The notes under the pieces are model-generated. The model did not search any database and was not told where the DNA came from. It worked only from the letters and a program-made list of their open reading frames with translations. Positions 1 through 7,261 of a stretch of DNA of 53,641 bases are shown piece after piece; position 1 is the stretch's first letter, and every line of letters starts with the position of its first letter. The stretch spans positions 1-53,641 of the forward strand of contig UQRY01000007.1 in NCBI GenBank assembly GCA_900543675.1, written 5' to 3'. The translations under genes were made by a program, and so were the position numbers. This stretch comes from an uncultured Mycoplasmatota bacterium. GTDB lineage: Bacteria; Bacillota_I; Bacilli_A; RF39; UBA660.

Positions 1-59
1 TTTTTTATTTTTCACTTAGATTTGTTATTATATTTTTTATTATTAAAATAGGGTAATAA

Positions 60-88
60 TTGAAAAACATGGTGTTCTTTGTTATAAT
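60..88 (+). promoter_or_regulatory. Promoter of the first surface-protein gene
   Basis: TTGAAA at 60-65 and TATAAT at 83-88 are separated by 17 bases, a near-consensus housekeeping promoter. The expected start near 95 leaves a leader of about 20 bases that holds the AAGGAG ribosome site at 102-107. Confidence 0.75.
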
Positions 89-115
89 GAAAGTATCTGT
101 AAAGGAGAAATGGAA

Positions 116-1222
116 ATGAAGGAATTAATCAATAGTATTGGTAAAAAGAAATTGATCATGATTTTTGGTGGCATCGTTGGTGTAGTTGTTTTGATCATTA
201 TTTGCTTATTACTATATAATGCTTTTTTCGTAAGCAATACTTATTCTTCGGTAGAGAGTAAAATTGTTCAAGCTGCTATGGAATATTATGGTAAACATCA
301 AAATTTATTACCAAAGAGTCCTAATGATGAGGTCAGTGTAAATAGTACTACTTTGACTTCAAGTGGTTATTTAGGAGATTTACAAGAAATGGTTCCAGAT
401 GAGGGAGTATCTTGTGCTGCAACAGTAACAGTTACTAATGTGAATAATAATTATCGTTATGTTGCTAATTTAAAATGTGGAGATAAATATCAGACGGAGA
501 CATTCGTAAATCATGTAAAGAGTGTAGAACGGACTGTTGTAACGGGACAAGGTTTATATGATATGAATGGGGAACTTGTTTATCGTGGAGAAAATCCTAA
601 TAATTATGTTAAATTTGCGGATAGATTATGGCGAATCGTTAAGTTTGAAAATGACAGTGCAATGTTGATTTTAGATGATAAGTATGCTCGTTCTGTTTGG
701 GATGATCGTTTTAATACTGAACGTAATCGTAATGATGGTATTAATGATTATAGTGTTAGTAGAGCTAATGATGCACTTACCAATTTATATAATGGGGAAG
801 ATTTATTTAGCGCAAGTGATAAGTTATTGATTGTTGCTCATGATTTGGCTATTGGAAAAAGAGGAGAAACTATTCAATATAATGATGGCTCTGTTGAAAA
901 GTCACAAGTGTTGGAAGATAAGTATATTGGATTGTTGCCACTATATGATTATATTAATGTAAGTTTGGATGAAAATTGTAGCTCAGCTTCAACTCAATCT
1001 TGTTCAAATTATAATTATTTGAATTTATTAGAATCTAGTTGGTGGTTGTTAACTGGTGATAGTGATACAACACATAGAGTATATCGTATTGATTCTAGTG
1101 GAATTATTGGTCTTACTAGAGCGTCTACTAATTCTTATTTAAGACCGGTTATTTATTTAGCTAAGGATGCGATTTACGTCGGTGGAGATGGAACTTTTGA
1201 GAATCCTTATCTAGTAAAATAG
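116..1222 (+). CDS. Membrane-anchored surface protein with a C-terminal GGDGT-type module
   Basis: This 368-residue protein has one N-terminal membrane helix (about residues 15-37) after a short Lys-rich start, and the rest should lie outside the cell. After the helix comes a pilin-like stretch (SSVESKIVQAAMEYYGKH), but there is no GFTLIE prepilin motif. The second half (from about residue 150) has the pattern NNYVKFADRLWRIV ... LRPVIYLAKD ... GGDGTFENPYLVK, a module I associate with secreted proteins of gut Firmicutes. Its function is not known to me. Four cysteines lie in the ectodomain. ATG 116 was chosen over ATG 110 because AAGGAG at 102-107 is 8 bases from 116 and only 2 from 110. It has its own promoter and terminator, so it is a single-gene unit. 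Confidence 0.8.
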   Translation: MKELINSIGKKKLIMIFGGIVGVVVLIIICLLLYNAFFVSNTYSSVESKIVQAAMEYYGKHQNLLPKSPNDEVSVNSTTLTSSGYLGDLQEMVPDEGVSCAATVTVTNVNNNYRYVANLKCGDKYQTETFVNHVKSVERTVVTGQGLYDMNGELVYRGENPNNYVKFADRLWRIVKFENDSAMLILDDKYARSVWDDRFNTERNRNDGINDYSVSRANDALTNLYNGEDLFSASDKLLIVAHDLAIGKRGETIQYNDGSVEKSQVLEDKYIGLLPLYDYINVSLDENCSSASTQSCSNYNYLNLLESSWWLLTGDSDTTHRVYRIDSSGIIGLTRASTNSYLRPVIYLAKDAIYVGGDGTFENPYLVK

Positions 1223-1233
1223 TGATGCGTGAG

Positions 1234-1266
1234 AAAGATACTAGCTTGGAAGCTGGTATCTTTTTT
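1234..1266 (+). terminator. Rho-independent terminator after the surface-protein gene
   Basis: The arms GATACTAGCTT and AGCTGGTATC pair around a very short loop and are followed by six T, 12 bases after the stop codon at 1222. Confidence 0.8.
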
Positions 1267-1383
1267 GCTTTTTAGTTAGTATGTAGATTGGGCGATAAAG
1301 AAAAAACTTTGTATTTTTTAGATAAAAATAAAAAAAGTTCTTGCCAAATACTATATTTGTTGATAAAATAATGATGTATTTAT

Positions 1384-1460
1384 GGCGAATATGGTGAAGT
1401 GGTTAACACGCCAGATTGTGGCTCTGGTATGCGTGGGTTCGATCCCCACTATTCGCCCCA
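1384..1460 (+). tRNA. tRNA-His (anticodon GTG)
   Basis: The sequence folds as a cloverleaf: acceptor GCGAATA/TATTCGC, anticodon stem CCAGA/TCTGG with loop TTGTGGC (anticodon GTG), and T stem GTGGG/CCCAC with loop TTCGATC. The extra 5' G at 1384 opposite discriminator C is the histidine-specific G-1:C73 pair, and CCA is encoded. It stands alone with its own terminator. Confidence 0.95.
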
Positions 1461-1470
1461 TTAAAAAATT

Positions 1471-1499
1471 ACTAGGATGAAGATCCTAGTTTTCTTTTG
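1471..1499 (+). terminator. Terminator after tRNA-His
   Basis: The perfect 8-bp stem ACTAGGAT/ATCCTAGT with a GAAG loop (1471-1490) is followed by TTTTCTTTT, ten bases past the tRNA CCA end. Confidence 0.85.
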
Positions 1500-1684
1500 T
1501 GGTTTTAAAAGAATTAGCAAAATTTAGTAATTAGAGATCAATTTAAAATTAATCAAGATGAATAAATAGTTTAATAAACTTAGCTAAGAAACACTATTAA
1601 ATTTATTGTACTTAATATAAAGAAATTCTAATATTATTATCAATTAATGCTTAAAATATAGTAAAATTATGTTGAGGGATTGCT

Positions 1685-1840
1685 GTGGATTGTCAACAAT
1701 ATTTTATAAAAAATGGAATTAATAATGTTGAATTATTCTTTAAGTATACTAGGGATTGTTTTGATTATGGTTGGATGGCTCAAAATAATAAATTTTATGA
1801 AGGAGTTAATGATGGTAAATCTTATTGTTACAAAGATTGA
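1685..1840 (+). CDS. Small unrecognised protein, 51 residues
   Basis: A GTG start at 1685 follows GAGGG (1675-1679) at a workable distance and opens a 51-residue frame ending in TGA, with a U-tailed hairpin only 15 bases later. The product has four Cys and many aromatic residues (for example FDYGWMAQNNKFYEG) and no membrane helix or signal peptide. I do not recognise it. It could be a free-standing small protein or a C-terminal remnant of a larger secreted protein. The ribosome site and terminator argue that it is expressed as a unit, but the length is too short to exclude chance. Confidence 0.4.
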   Translation: MDCQQYFIKNGINNVELFFKYTRDCFDYGWMAQNNKFYEGVNDGKSYCYKD

Positions 1841-1854
1841 GAGATTTTAAGATG

Positions 1855-1882
1855 AAAGTCGGTTCTATGAGTCGATTTTTTT
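1855..1882 (+). terminator. Terminator after the small ORF
   Basis: AAAGTCGGTTC pairs with GAGTCGATTTT (G-U pairs included) around a 3-base loop and runs into a T tract. It sits 15 bases after the small ORF at 1685-1840. Confidence 0.6.
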
Positions 1883-1941
1883 GTTGAAAGTATACTATCG
1901 ATAAATATTAGATGGTAAAAGATGATTGTATTAATAGAGAA

Positions 1942-1959
1942 CAATACTTATAAGTATTG
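1942..1959. repeat. 18-bp perfect palindrome
   Basis: CAATACTTATAAGTATTG is a perfect inverted repeat with no loop, which suits a dimeric repressor site rather than a terminator. No neighbouring regulator gene supports this. Confidence 0.35.
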
Positions 1960-2122
1960 AAATTATCTTTTTTAAATTAAAGCTATTAAAAATATACTTG
2001 CAATCTCCCAAAATAAGAGCTAACATACACTACAAGGAATCGATTTTTATTTAACTATTTTAAAAGATGACATCAATCGCCCGTTATCATTAGAGTCGAA
2101 TAGCTAATGTTTTTGAAAATAT

Positions 2123-2151
2123 TTGGCTTTTTTATTTAACTGTGTTATATT
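2123..2151 (+). promoter_or_regulatory. Promoter candidate for the TPR gene
   Basis: TTGGCT (2123-2128), a 17-base spacer and an extended -10 (TGtTATATT, 2143-2151) form a plausible promoter. It leaves an untranslated leader of about 140 bases before the ATG at 2298. Confidence 0.5.
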
Positions 2152-2297
2152 ATGTTCAACTAAAGAAATGAAATTGGATGAGATGTTGTATAGCTAAAGC
2201 AATTATCCATTAGTTTTTCTTGATTTAATTGCTAATATTATTGAAAATAGAATTAGTAAGATTTATTATTATTTGTTGTTATGAGGAGGTAGATAGA

Positions 2298-3242
2298 ATG
2301 AATAATCAATTAAATAATATGTTAAATGACTTTTTGAAAAATTCTGGTGCTAAGAATGAAAAGGAACTTAATGAAAAATTACAGGAATTTATTCAAAAAT
2401 ATAATGCTGGTGAATTAGAATATGAAGAAACTGATTTAGATAAGGCTTACGCACTTTTAGAAAAAGCACAAAATACTACTTCAGAGAAGAAAGCTTTAAA
2501 ACTAGCTAAAGAAGCTTATGAATTTTGTCCCGCTTGCTTTGATGCTTTGCTATTTCAAGTTAGTTTAGAAGAAAATTCATTAAAAAGAGATGAATTATTA
2601 GCTGAAGGATTAGCTAAAGAAAAGGAAAGATTACAAAAAGAGGGCTTTTTTGATAAAGATAACATTGGAATATTTTATGGTATTTTTGAAACACGTCCTT
2701 ATATACGTGGGTTATATTTAAAAACGTCTAATCTACTTGATGATGGTAAATATACACAGGGTGTTGAATCTTGTAAGGAAATCTTAAAATTAAATAACAG
2801 TGATAATACAGGCACTCGTTATTTATTAATGGCTACTTATGCATTATTAGAAAATGAAAAAGAAGCATTAAAATTATATAAGCAATATCCTGAAAATAAT
2901 TTAGAAATGTTATTTCCATTATTTGCTTTATATTACAAATTGGGTAATGATGAAAAGGCTCATCAGTATTTAGATAAAATTTTTAAGAGTAATCCTTATT
3001 TTGTTACTTTCTTAGAGGATGATTATGAAGTTGATTTAGAAAGTGATGAAGATTTCGTTTCTGGATATTATTCAGTAGGCCGATTTCCTGAAGTGTTACA
3101 CTATATGAGTAATTATGAATTCTTGGTTCTTACCATGAATTCTTTCGAAGACTATATTTTGGCTTATTACCATAGTATAACTGACAAAAATAAAGGTAAA
3201 AAAGTGTCTAAAAATAAGAACAAAAAAGAAAAGGTAAATTAG
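2298..3242 (+). CDS. Tetratricopeptide-repeat protein
   Basis: The protein has 314 residues, no signal peptide and no membrane helix, so it is probably cytoplasmic. It is almost all helical, with TPR-like units such as KKALKLAKEAYEFCPACFDA and EKALHQY-like pairs in the second half, and it carries the ETRPYIR signature seen in ST7/SEC-C-associated TPR proteins. The tail is very Lys-rich. Such proteins are binding scaffolds, and the partner is not evident from the neighbours. ATG 2298 is preferred over earlier in-frame starts because GAGGAGGT at 2283-2290 sits at the right distance. Confidence 0.75.
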   Translation: MNNQLNNMLNDFLKNSGAKNEKELNEKLQEFIQKYNAGELEYEETDLDKAYALLEKAQNTTSEKKALKLAKEAYEFCPACFDALLFQVSLEENSLKRDELLAEGLAKEKERLQKEGFFDKDNIGIFYGIFETRPYIRGLYLKTSNLLDDGKYTQGVESCKEILKLNNSDNTGTRYLLMATYALLENEKEALKLYKQYPENNLEMLFPLFALYYKLGNDEKAHQYLDKIFKSNPYFVTFLEDDYEVDLESDEDFVSGYYSVGRFPEVLHYMSNYEFLVLTMNSFEDYILAYYHSITDKNKGKKVSKNKNKKEKVN

Positions 3243-3341
3243 TCTAGTTCTAAATCTTTACTAAGTTTGATGATTATTTGCCTAGAATCACTTTTCACGG
3301 ATTTTTGTTCTATACATACTCTATTTATTAGGAGGCTATTT

Positions 3342-3599
3342 ATGTATAGTAGACAAGAAATTCTATCAGCTGCTAAAACACTTGGTGTTAAATTCGATCA
3401 GTTTACAGTTGATGATTTAATAACAGGAGTAAACATAGAACTAGAACATGGAACTCATAATCCTCAAACTAATGTTACTAATAACGATTTGATATTGACG
3501 ATGAAAATTGCCTTGGCGCATTTAAATGAATTTCCTAATTATTATAATAAAACATATGGTTTGCCCGCTTTTGAAAATAGTTTAAGAACAAATTTTTAG
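3342..3599 (+). CDS. DUF5661-type small protein
   Basis: An 85-residue soluble protein with the pattern LGVKF...VDDLITGVNIELEHG...TNVTNNDLILTMKIALAHLNEFPNYY, which I recognise as the DUF5661 family. Members are short helical proteins of unknown role. The HG and HLNE..NYY positions are the conserved core. The start at 3342 follows TTAGGAGG by 8 bases. The upstream TPR gene ends 100 bases earlier with no clear terminator between, so the two may be co-transcribed. A strong hairpin terminator follows. Confidence 0.75.
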   Translation: MYSRQEILSAAKTLGVKFDQFTVDDLITGVNIELEHGTHNPQTNVTNNDLILTMKIALAHLNEFPNYYNKTYGLPAFENSLRTNF

Positions 3600-3606
3600 A
3601 TGTATT

Positions 3607-3663
3607 CATAGTAGATAAATGCTCAGTATAGATCTGTAATTTATTTACTATGTTTTATTTTGT
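3607..3663 (+). terminator. Terminator after the DUF5661 gene
   Basis: CATAGTAGATAAAT (3607-3620) pairs over 14 positions (one G-U) with ATTTATTTACTATG (3639-3652), followed by TTTTATTTTG. The loop is 18 bases, longer than usual. Confidence 0.6.
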
Positions 3664-3723
3664 TGATGAGTTTAGTACTTATATTTTGTTATGAATGATT
3701 GGTCTTTATCTTTAAATAAACCC

Positions 3724-3752
3724 TTGAATTTTTTTCTATCCACTTTTACAAT
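3724..3752 (+). promoter_or_regulatory. Promoter of the sigma-factor gene
   Basis: TTGAAT (3724-3729), 17 bases, TACAAT (3747-3752). The leader to the ATG at 3814 is about 55 bases. Confidence 0.65.
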
Positions 3753-3813
3753 ATAATCAAATTAGATACTTTTGTAATGGAATTACTTGGATGAACGATA
3801 AGAGGGGAGTAGT

Positions 3814-4401
3814 ATGATTACCCATCAACAGGAACAATTGATTTTAGAAAATATGGGGTTGATTGGTGTTGTGATCAAGCAGTATCATTTTCAAAATAAT
3901 GATTTAAATCTATCTTATTTGGCTTTGGCTTCTATTGGAAAGATTGGTTTAGTCGAAGGAGTAAGAGATTTTGATCCGGATAAAGGGTATAAAATTAGTA
4001 CCTTTCTTTGTTTGTGTATAAAAAATAGAATAACGAATTATATGCGCGTTTGTCATGCTAAAAAGAGGCAACCAGTTGGTGGAAGAGTACTTTCTTTAGA
4101 TCAAGAAATTTCTTTTGGTAAGGATACGGTTACTTTAGAATATTTTGTCGCTAGAACTGATTGTCTTGGACTTGATGAACAATTGATACAAGAAGAGTTA
4201 TATGAGGCACTTTTTCGTGAAATTAGGAAGTTGGATGATTTTCAACGCGAAATTCTATGTTATTCATTTTCTCTTTTTTCTCATCCTCATATGACTCAGA
4301 CAGAACTTGCAGAAAAGTTTGGTGTTAAACAACCTTTTATTTCTAAAAAATTACAATGGTGCTTAGCTGTTTTAAGAGAAAGTTTACGTGAGTTTGAATG
4401 A
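3814..4401 (+). CDS. Sigma-70-family RNA polymerase sigma factor
   Basis: The 195-residue protein has sigma region 2 (about residues 15-90; RDFDPDKGYKISTFLCLCIKNRI corresponds to the core-binding and -10-reading helices) and region 4 (about 140-190; MTQTELAEKFGVKQPFISKKL is the -35-reading helix-turn-helix). Regions 1.1 and 3 are missing or very short. It should redirect RNA polymerase to a private promoter set. No anti-sigma gene follows it. It resembles sporulation or phage-like sigma factors more than ECF factors, and I cannot assign it to SigE/F/G/K. The start follows AGAGGGGAG closely. Confidence 0.85.
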   Translation: MITHQQEQLILENMGLIGVVIKQYHFQNNDLNLSYLALASIGKIGLVEGVRDFDPDKGYKISTFLCLCIKNRITNYMRVCHAKKRQPVGGRVLSLDQEISFGKDTVTLEYFVARTDCLGLDEQLIQEELYEALFREIRKLDDFQREILCYSFSLFSHPHMTQTELAEKFGVKQPFISKKLQWCLAVLRESLREFE

Positions 4402-4402
4402 A

Positions 4403-4436
4403 AATATTCTTTTTTTTGAATATTCATTTTTTATTT
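4403..4436 (+). terminator. Terminator after the sigma gene
   Basis: AATATTC and GAATATT pair around a T-rich loop just after the stop codon, followed by CATTTTTTATTT. The stem is AT-rich and weak. Confidence 0.45.
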
Positions 4437-4491
4437 AAATTATTTGTTTAACCTCATGAATTTTATTTAATCGTAAACACTATAATTAGAG

Positions 4492-4734
4492 GTGATTGCG
4501 ATTAGAATAAGAGAAAATATCGATTTAAAAATATTAGAATACTATCGATATCACTACCAAGAAAATTTATTATTTCCTACTTATAAAAAGGTGATTAAAT
4601 CAGGACTAAGACAAATTGTGATAGAAATTTTGATTTCCAGTAGAGAAGTATTTATCAATAAGAATGCAAAAATAAAGAAAAGCGAGTATCGATTTTTGCA
4701 TGACCTTGAAAAAGATCATCTCTTGATCGAATAG
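4492..4734 (+). CDS. Unrecognised 80-residue protein
   Basis: A short basic soluble protein of helical character with no domain I recognise. The start is unclear. GTG 4492 overlaps the only ribosome-site-like sequence (AGAGGTGA, 4488-4495), so translation could begin at ATT 4501, three codons on. Alternatively the TATAAT at 4481-4486 would place the transcript start at the GTG itself, giving a leaderless message. It lies between the sigma gene and a minus-strand unknown, with the two 3' ends facing each other 17 bases apart. Confidence 0.5.
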   Translation: MIAIRIRENIDLKILEYYRYHYQENLLFPTYKKVIKSGLRQIVIEILISSREVFINKNAKIKKSEYRFLHDLEKDHLLIE

Positions 4735-4750
4735 TAGCTTTTCTGTTTTT

Positions 4751-5317
4751 TTATTTATTTCTCTTTTTAAATGGTAGGACAAGTCCCTTCTTTTTTTGTT
4801 TTTCGAATAATTCTGTATCTTCTACTTGTTTTCCGTATAATGATTCAGCTAGAAAAGTCGTAATATTGGCAATCATGTCTACATCTTGATGAAGTCCATA
4901 TTCTTCAATAATCATATAGAGTATTTTTATATCTTCGAGATTGAAATAACCTAGTTTTTTTGTAATTAGGCAAAGTAGGGCAGCTTTTTCATAATCATCA
5001 GGTTGTAAGAATGAAAATAGACTACTTTCTCTAATATCTTCTGGTGAAAGATTTTCTATTTTATTTTTTTCTTTCTTATATTTTTCGAGCCATTCTACTC
5101 TAGTTAAACACCTTTGACTTCTTAATTTTCTAACTTGTTCATTTAAATTATTCAACTCGGTGCTGATTTCTGAATCAAAAGTTCCGCATTTTTTAGCTAG
5201 TTTAAATTCTATATTTTCTTTTTGCAACCAAACTTCATATATATCTATGCATAAGTATTTTTCGTCGTTACATTCCCCAATCTCATAAGCAATGCCAACC
5301 AATTCTACATTTTCCAT
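4751..5317 (-). CDS. Unrecognised 188-residue protein
   Basis: A soluble, charged, largely helical protein with a coiled-coil-prone part around residues 50-90 (TELNNLNEQVRKLRSQR) and a Lys/Arg-rich end. It has no signal peptide or membrane segment. I recognise no family. GAGGAAA lies about 11 bases before the ATG. It is transcribed towards the 80-residue gene and away from the Shango operon, with which it shares a 200-base divergent promoter region. Confidence 0.65.
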   Translation of the reverse strand: MENVELVGIAYEIGECNDEKYLCIDIYEVWLQKENIEFKLAKKCGTFDSEISTELNNLNEQVRKLRSQRCLTRVEWLEKYKKEKNKIENLSPEDIRESSLFSFLQPDDYEKAALLCLITKKLGYFNLEDIKILYMIIEEYGLHQDVDMIANITTFLAESLYGKQVEDTELFEKQKKKGLVLPFKKRNK

Positions 5318-5397
5318 TTAACATTTTCCTCGCTTTCTAAAGTGTACTTAGTATAGCATATTTCCTTTTTCTAGCCAATCATTTAGTATTATTTTCG

Positions 5398-5415
5398 TTT
5401 ATTTTGTGTTATACT
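5398..5415 (+). promoter_or_regulatory. Extended -10 promoter element, copy 1
   Basis: TTTATTTTGTGTTATACT contains an extended -10 (TGtTATACT). The same 18 bases occur at 13622-13639 and the last 14 at 13892-13905, each upstream of a gene. Here it precedes the second, stronger promoter of the Shango operon. Confidence 0.5.
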
Positions 5416-5474
5416 AAAATCGTTTAGTCATGAGGAATTTTTGTTATTTTCCTAAGTGATTTCCTTTATTTATC

Positions 5475-5502
5475 TTGACGTACATTTGTTTGGTGATATA
5501 CT
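5475..5502 (+). promoter_or_regulatory. Main promoter of the Shango operon
   Basis: TTGACG (5475-5480), a 16-base spacer and TGaTATACT (5494-5502) give a -35 plus an extended -10. Transcription should begin near 5509, about 28 bases before the proposed CTG start. Confidence 0.7.
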
Positions 5503-5523
5503 AATAATGAATACTCTATGACT

Positions 5524-5531
5524 GGGGGTGA
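5524..5531 (+). promoter_or_regulatory. Ribosome site that decides a CTG start
   Basis: GGGGGTGA lies six bases before CTG 5538. No ATG, GTG or TTG is available in the correct frame between the in-frame stop at 5529-5531 and ATG 5646, which itself has no ribosome site. Confidence 0.55.
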
Positions 5532-5537
5532 TGTCAG

Positions 5538-7196
5538 CTGGAAACAAGGGAAAAAGTATTAGAAGAGCTTAATCAATCTTTACCTAGTTATGTATCCGAA
5601 AAAATTAAATATGCGAGTGATGCTTCTTTTTCCAATGATCAGAAGATGTTAACAAAGTTAAAAGAGATGAAGAAAATCGCAGAAGATACGTATTTTCAAG
5701 TTGAATTTTTAGGAACAGATTATATAAAAATTAGAAATTGGATATTTCTTCAACAAGCAAAGTTTATGGTTGATGTGGAAGATGATTATCCTCAAGTTAT
5801 TTCCCCAGTCTTTTTCTATTCCTGGAATTATGAGTCATTACGTGTTCCAGAACTTAGGACCTATTTTACCTGGCGGTCAAAAATACGAAAGGGCGAGTAT
5901 CCTAAAATCTTTAGTGGTTATCTTTTAGTGTATTTTGCGGAATTAATTAATTTGGTGGGAGTCGACTCTGTTTTTGATGCTTATTCAAAATTGAAGAAAA
6001 CGTTAGAAGTCTATTGGAATGATATTGAGGAAGTCTATTTCCGTCAGATTTTATCGACTGCTTTAAAGGATTTTATGATCAATTATTCCATTTCTGTTTC
6101 TTATGATGAGTTCCTTCCTCAAGTATTGTCTGCTTCTGATTGGGAACTTTATCAAGCTAGGATAAAAATTGTTCAAGGTAATTATCATGGACTTTTAACT
6201 TATTTGGATAAAGCAGCCAGTTATAAAGTGAAAAAAAGTAAGTTTTATGAGAGTAAATATGGATATTTAGTTGAAGAAGCGATTCCAGTTGTTTTTGAAC
6301 AGCTTAGTCGTTATTTTGCGGAACACAATGCGGATTTTAAATCTTTAGTTTTAGGTAAAATGCATACAATTTCAGATTATCCGCTATTTCGGCAGTTGCC
6401 TTATGTGGAACAACGGGAGAATTATCAAAACAAAGTCGATTTTTCACCGATTGAACAATATTCCTTTCAAAAAGGCATTTGTAGTAAGAAAATGTTTCAA
6501 GAAAGTCCTAATCTTCGTATCATTATGGGGATTATCTTAAAAGCTATAGAGATTAGAATTCGTGAAAAGACAAATTATAAACGAAAGTTAACTCTTAAGT
6601 TAAGTGATTTAGGAAAAATTGTGTCGCAAAGAAAAGTGTTACTACCGTTAGTAGAAGATGATGCCTTTTTAGAAACGATTAATCAAGCAGTTGATTTATT
6701 TTTGACAGAGAAAAGTAAAAAATTAAAAGAAGAAGAGTTAATCAAGAGAAGACAGAGTGTAGTTATCGATAAAGAATCGTTTCAAAATATTCGAAACTCT
6801 TCTATTAGAATTCAAGAAAGGTTACTTACTGAAGAAGAAAAGACAGATAGTTCTGTTCAGATGGATGATATTCCTTCGCCTTCCCAGTCAGCTTTGGAAG
6901 TTTCTTCTCCTTTAATACCAGAACAGGACTCAGTAGTAGAAATGGGAATGGATCTATTTGTTTGTCATTTAACGCCATTTGAACAGGAAATTGTAGTAAG
7001 TATTTTGAATCATGTTCCAAGAAGTGAGTTAGAAGTGATTGCGAAAAAAGAAGTTCAATTATTAGAAGTTGTTTTAGAAGATATTAACTTAAAAGCACTC
7101 GATTATATTGGGGATAATTTAATTGAAGATTTAGGAGATCAAATAAATATTTACGAGGATTATTTAGTAGAGTTACAGACGATACTTGATCGTTAA
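5538..7196 (+). CDS. sngA: Shango protein A: TerB-domain protein
   Basis: First gene of a three-gene operon that matches Shango, a published anti-phage system made of a TerB-domain protein, an ATPase and a helicase. The protein (552 residues from CTG 5538) has the TerB_N signature around residues 90-145 (ELRTYFTWRSKIRKGEYP, then GYLLVYFAELIN), a helical middle and an acidic C-terminal region. It has no signal peptide or membrane helix. Its biochemical role in Shango is not established as far as I know. ATG 5646 lacks a ribosome site, while the open frame back to 5532 reads as normal coding sequence (ETREKVLEELNQSLPSYVSE), so I place the start at CTG 5538 after GGGGGTGA. It is 65 bases upstream of the ATPase gene. 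Confidence 0.8.
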   Translation: METREKVLEELNQSLPSYVSEKIKYASDASFSNDQKMLTKLKEMKKIAEDTYFQVEFLGTDYIKIRNWIFLQQAKFMVDVEDDYPQVISPVFFYSWNYESLRVPELRTYFTWRSKIRKGEYPKIFSGYLLVYFAELINLVGVDSVFDAYSKLKKTLEVYWNDIEEVYFRQILSTALKDFMINYSISVSYDEFLPQVLSASDWELYQARIKIVQGNYHGLLTYLDKAASYKVKKSKFYESKYGYLVEEAIPVVFEQLSRYFAEHNADFKSLVLGKMHTISDYPLFRQLPYVEQRENYQNKVDFSPIEQYSFQKGICSKKMFQESPNLRIIMGIILKAIEIRIREKTNYKRKLTLKLSDLGKIVSQRKVLLPLVEDDAFLETINQAVDLFLTEKSKKLKEEELIKRRQSVVIDKESFQNIRNSSIRIQERLLTEEEKTDSSVQMDDIPSPSQSALEVSSPLIPEQDSVVEMGMDLFVCHLTPFEQEIVVSILNHVPRSELEVIAKKEVQLLEVVLEDINLKALDYIGDNLIEDLGDQINIYEDYLVELQTILDR

Positions 7197-7261
7197 AGAA
7201 TAAAGAACAAAAGAATAAAAAAAGAAAGCAAATAGAAAAATAATCATAAGGAGGTTTTACA

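Larger units (their letters stand above)
1883..2297. other. Gene-free AT-rich stretch
   Basis: I see no gene in these 415 bases. They hold an 18-bp perfect palindrome (1942-1959) and a promoter (2123-2151) for the TPR gene that starts at 2298. The rest shows nothing I can name. Confidence 0.5.

Noticed and set aside
5402..5470. Short leader peptide (ATGAGGAATTTT...) upstream of Shango
   Set aside because: Nine codons only, no ribosome site and no attenuator hairpin, so it is not supported.
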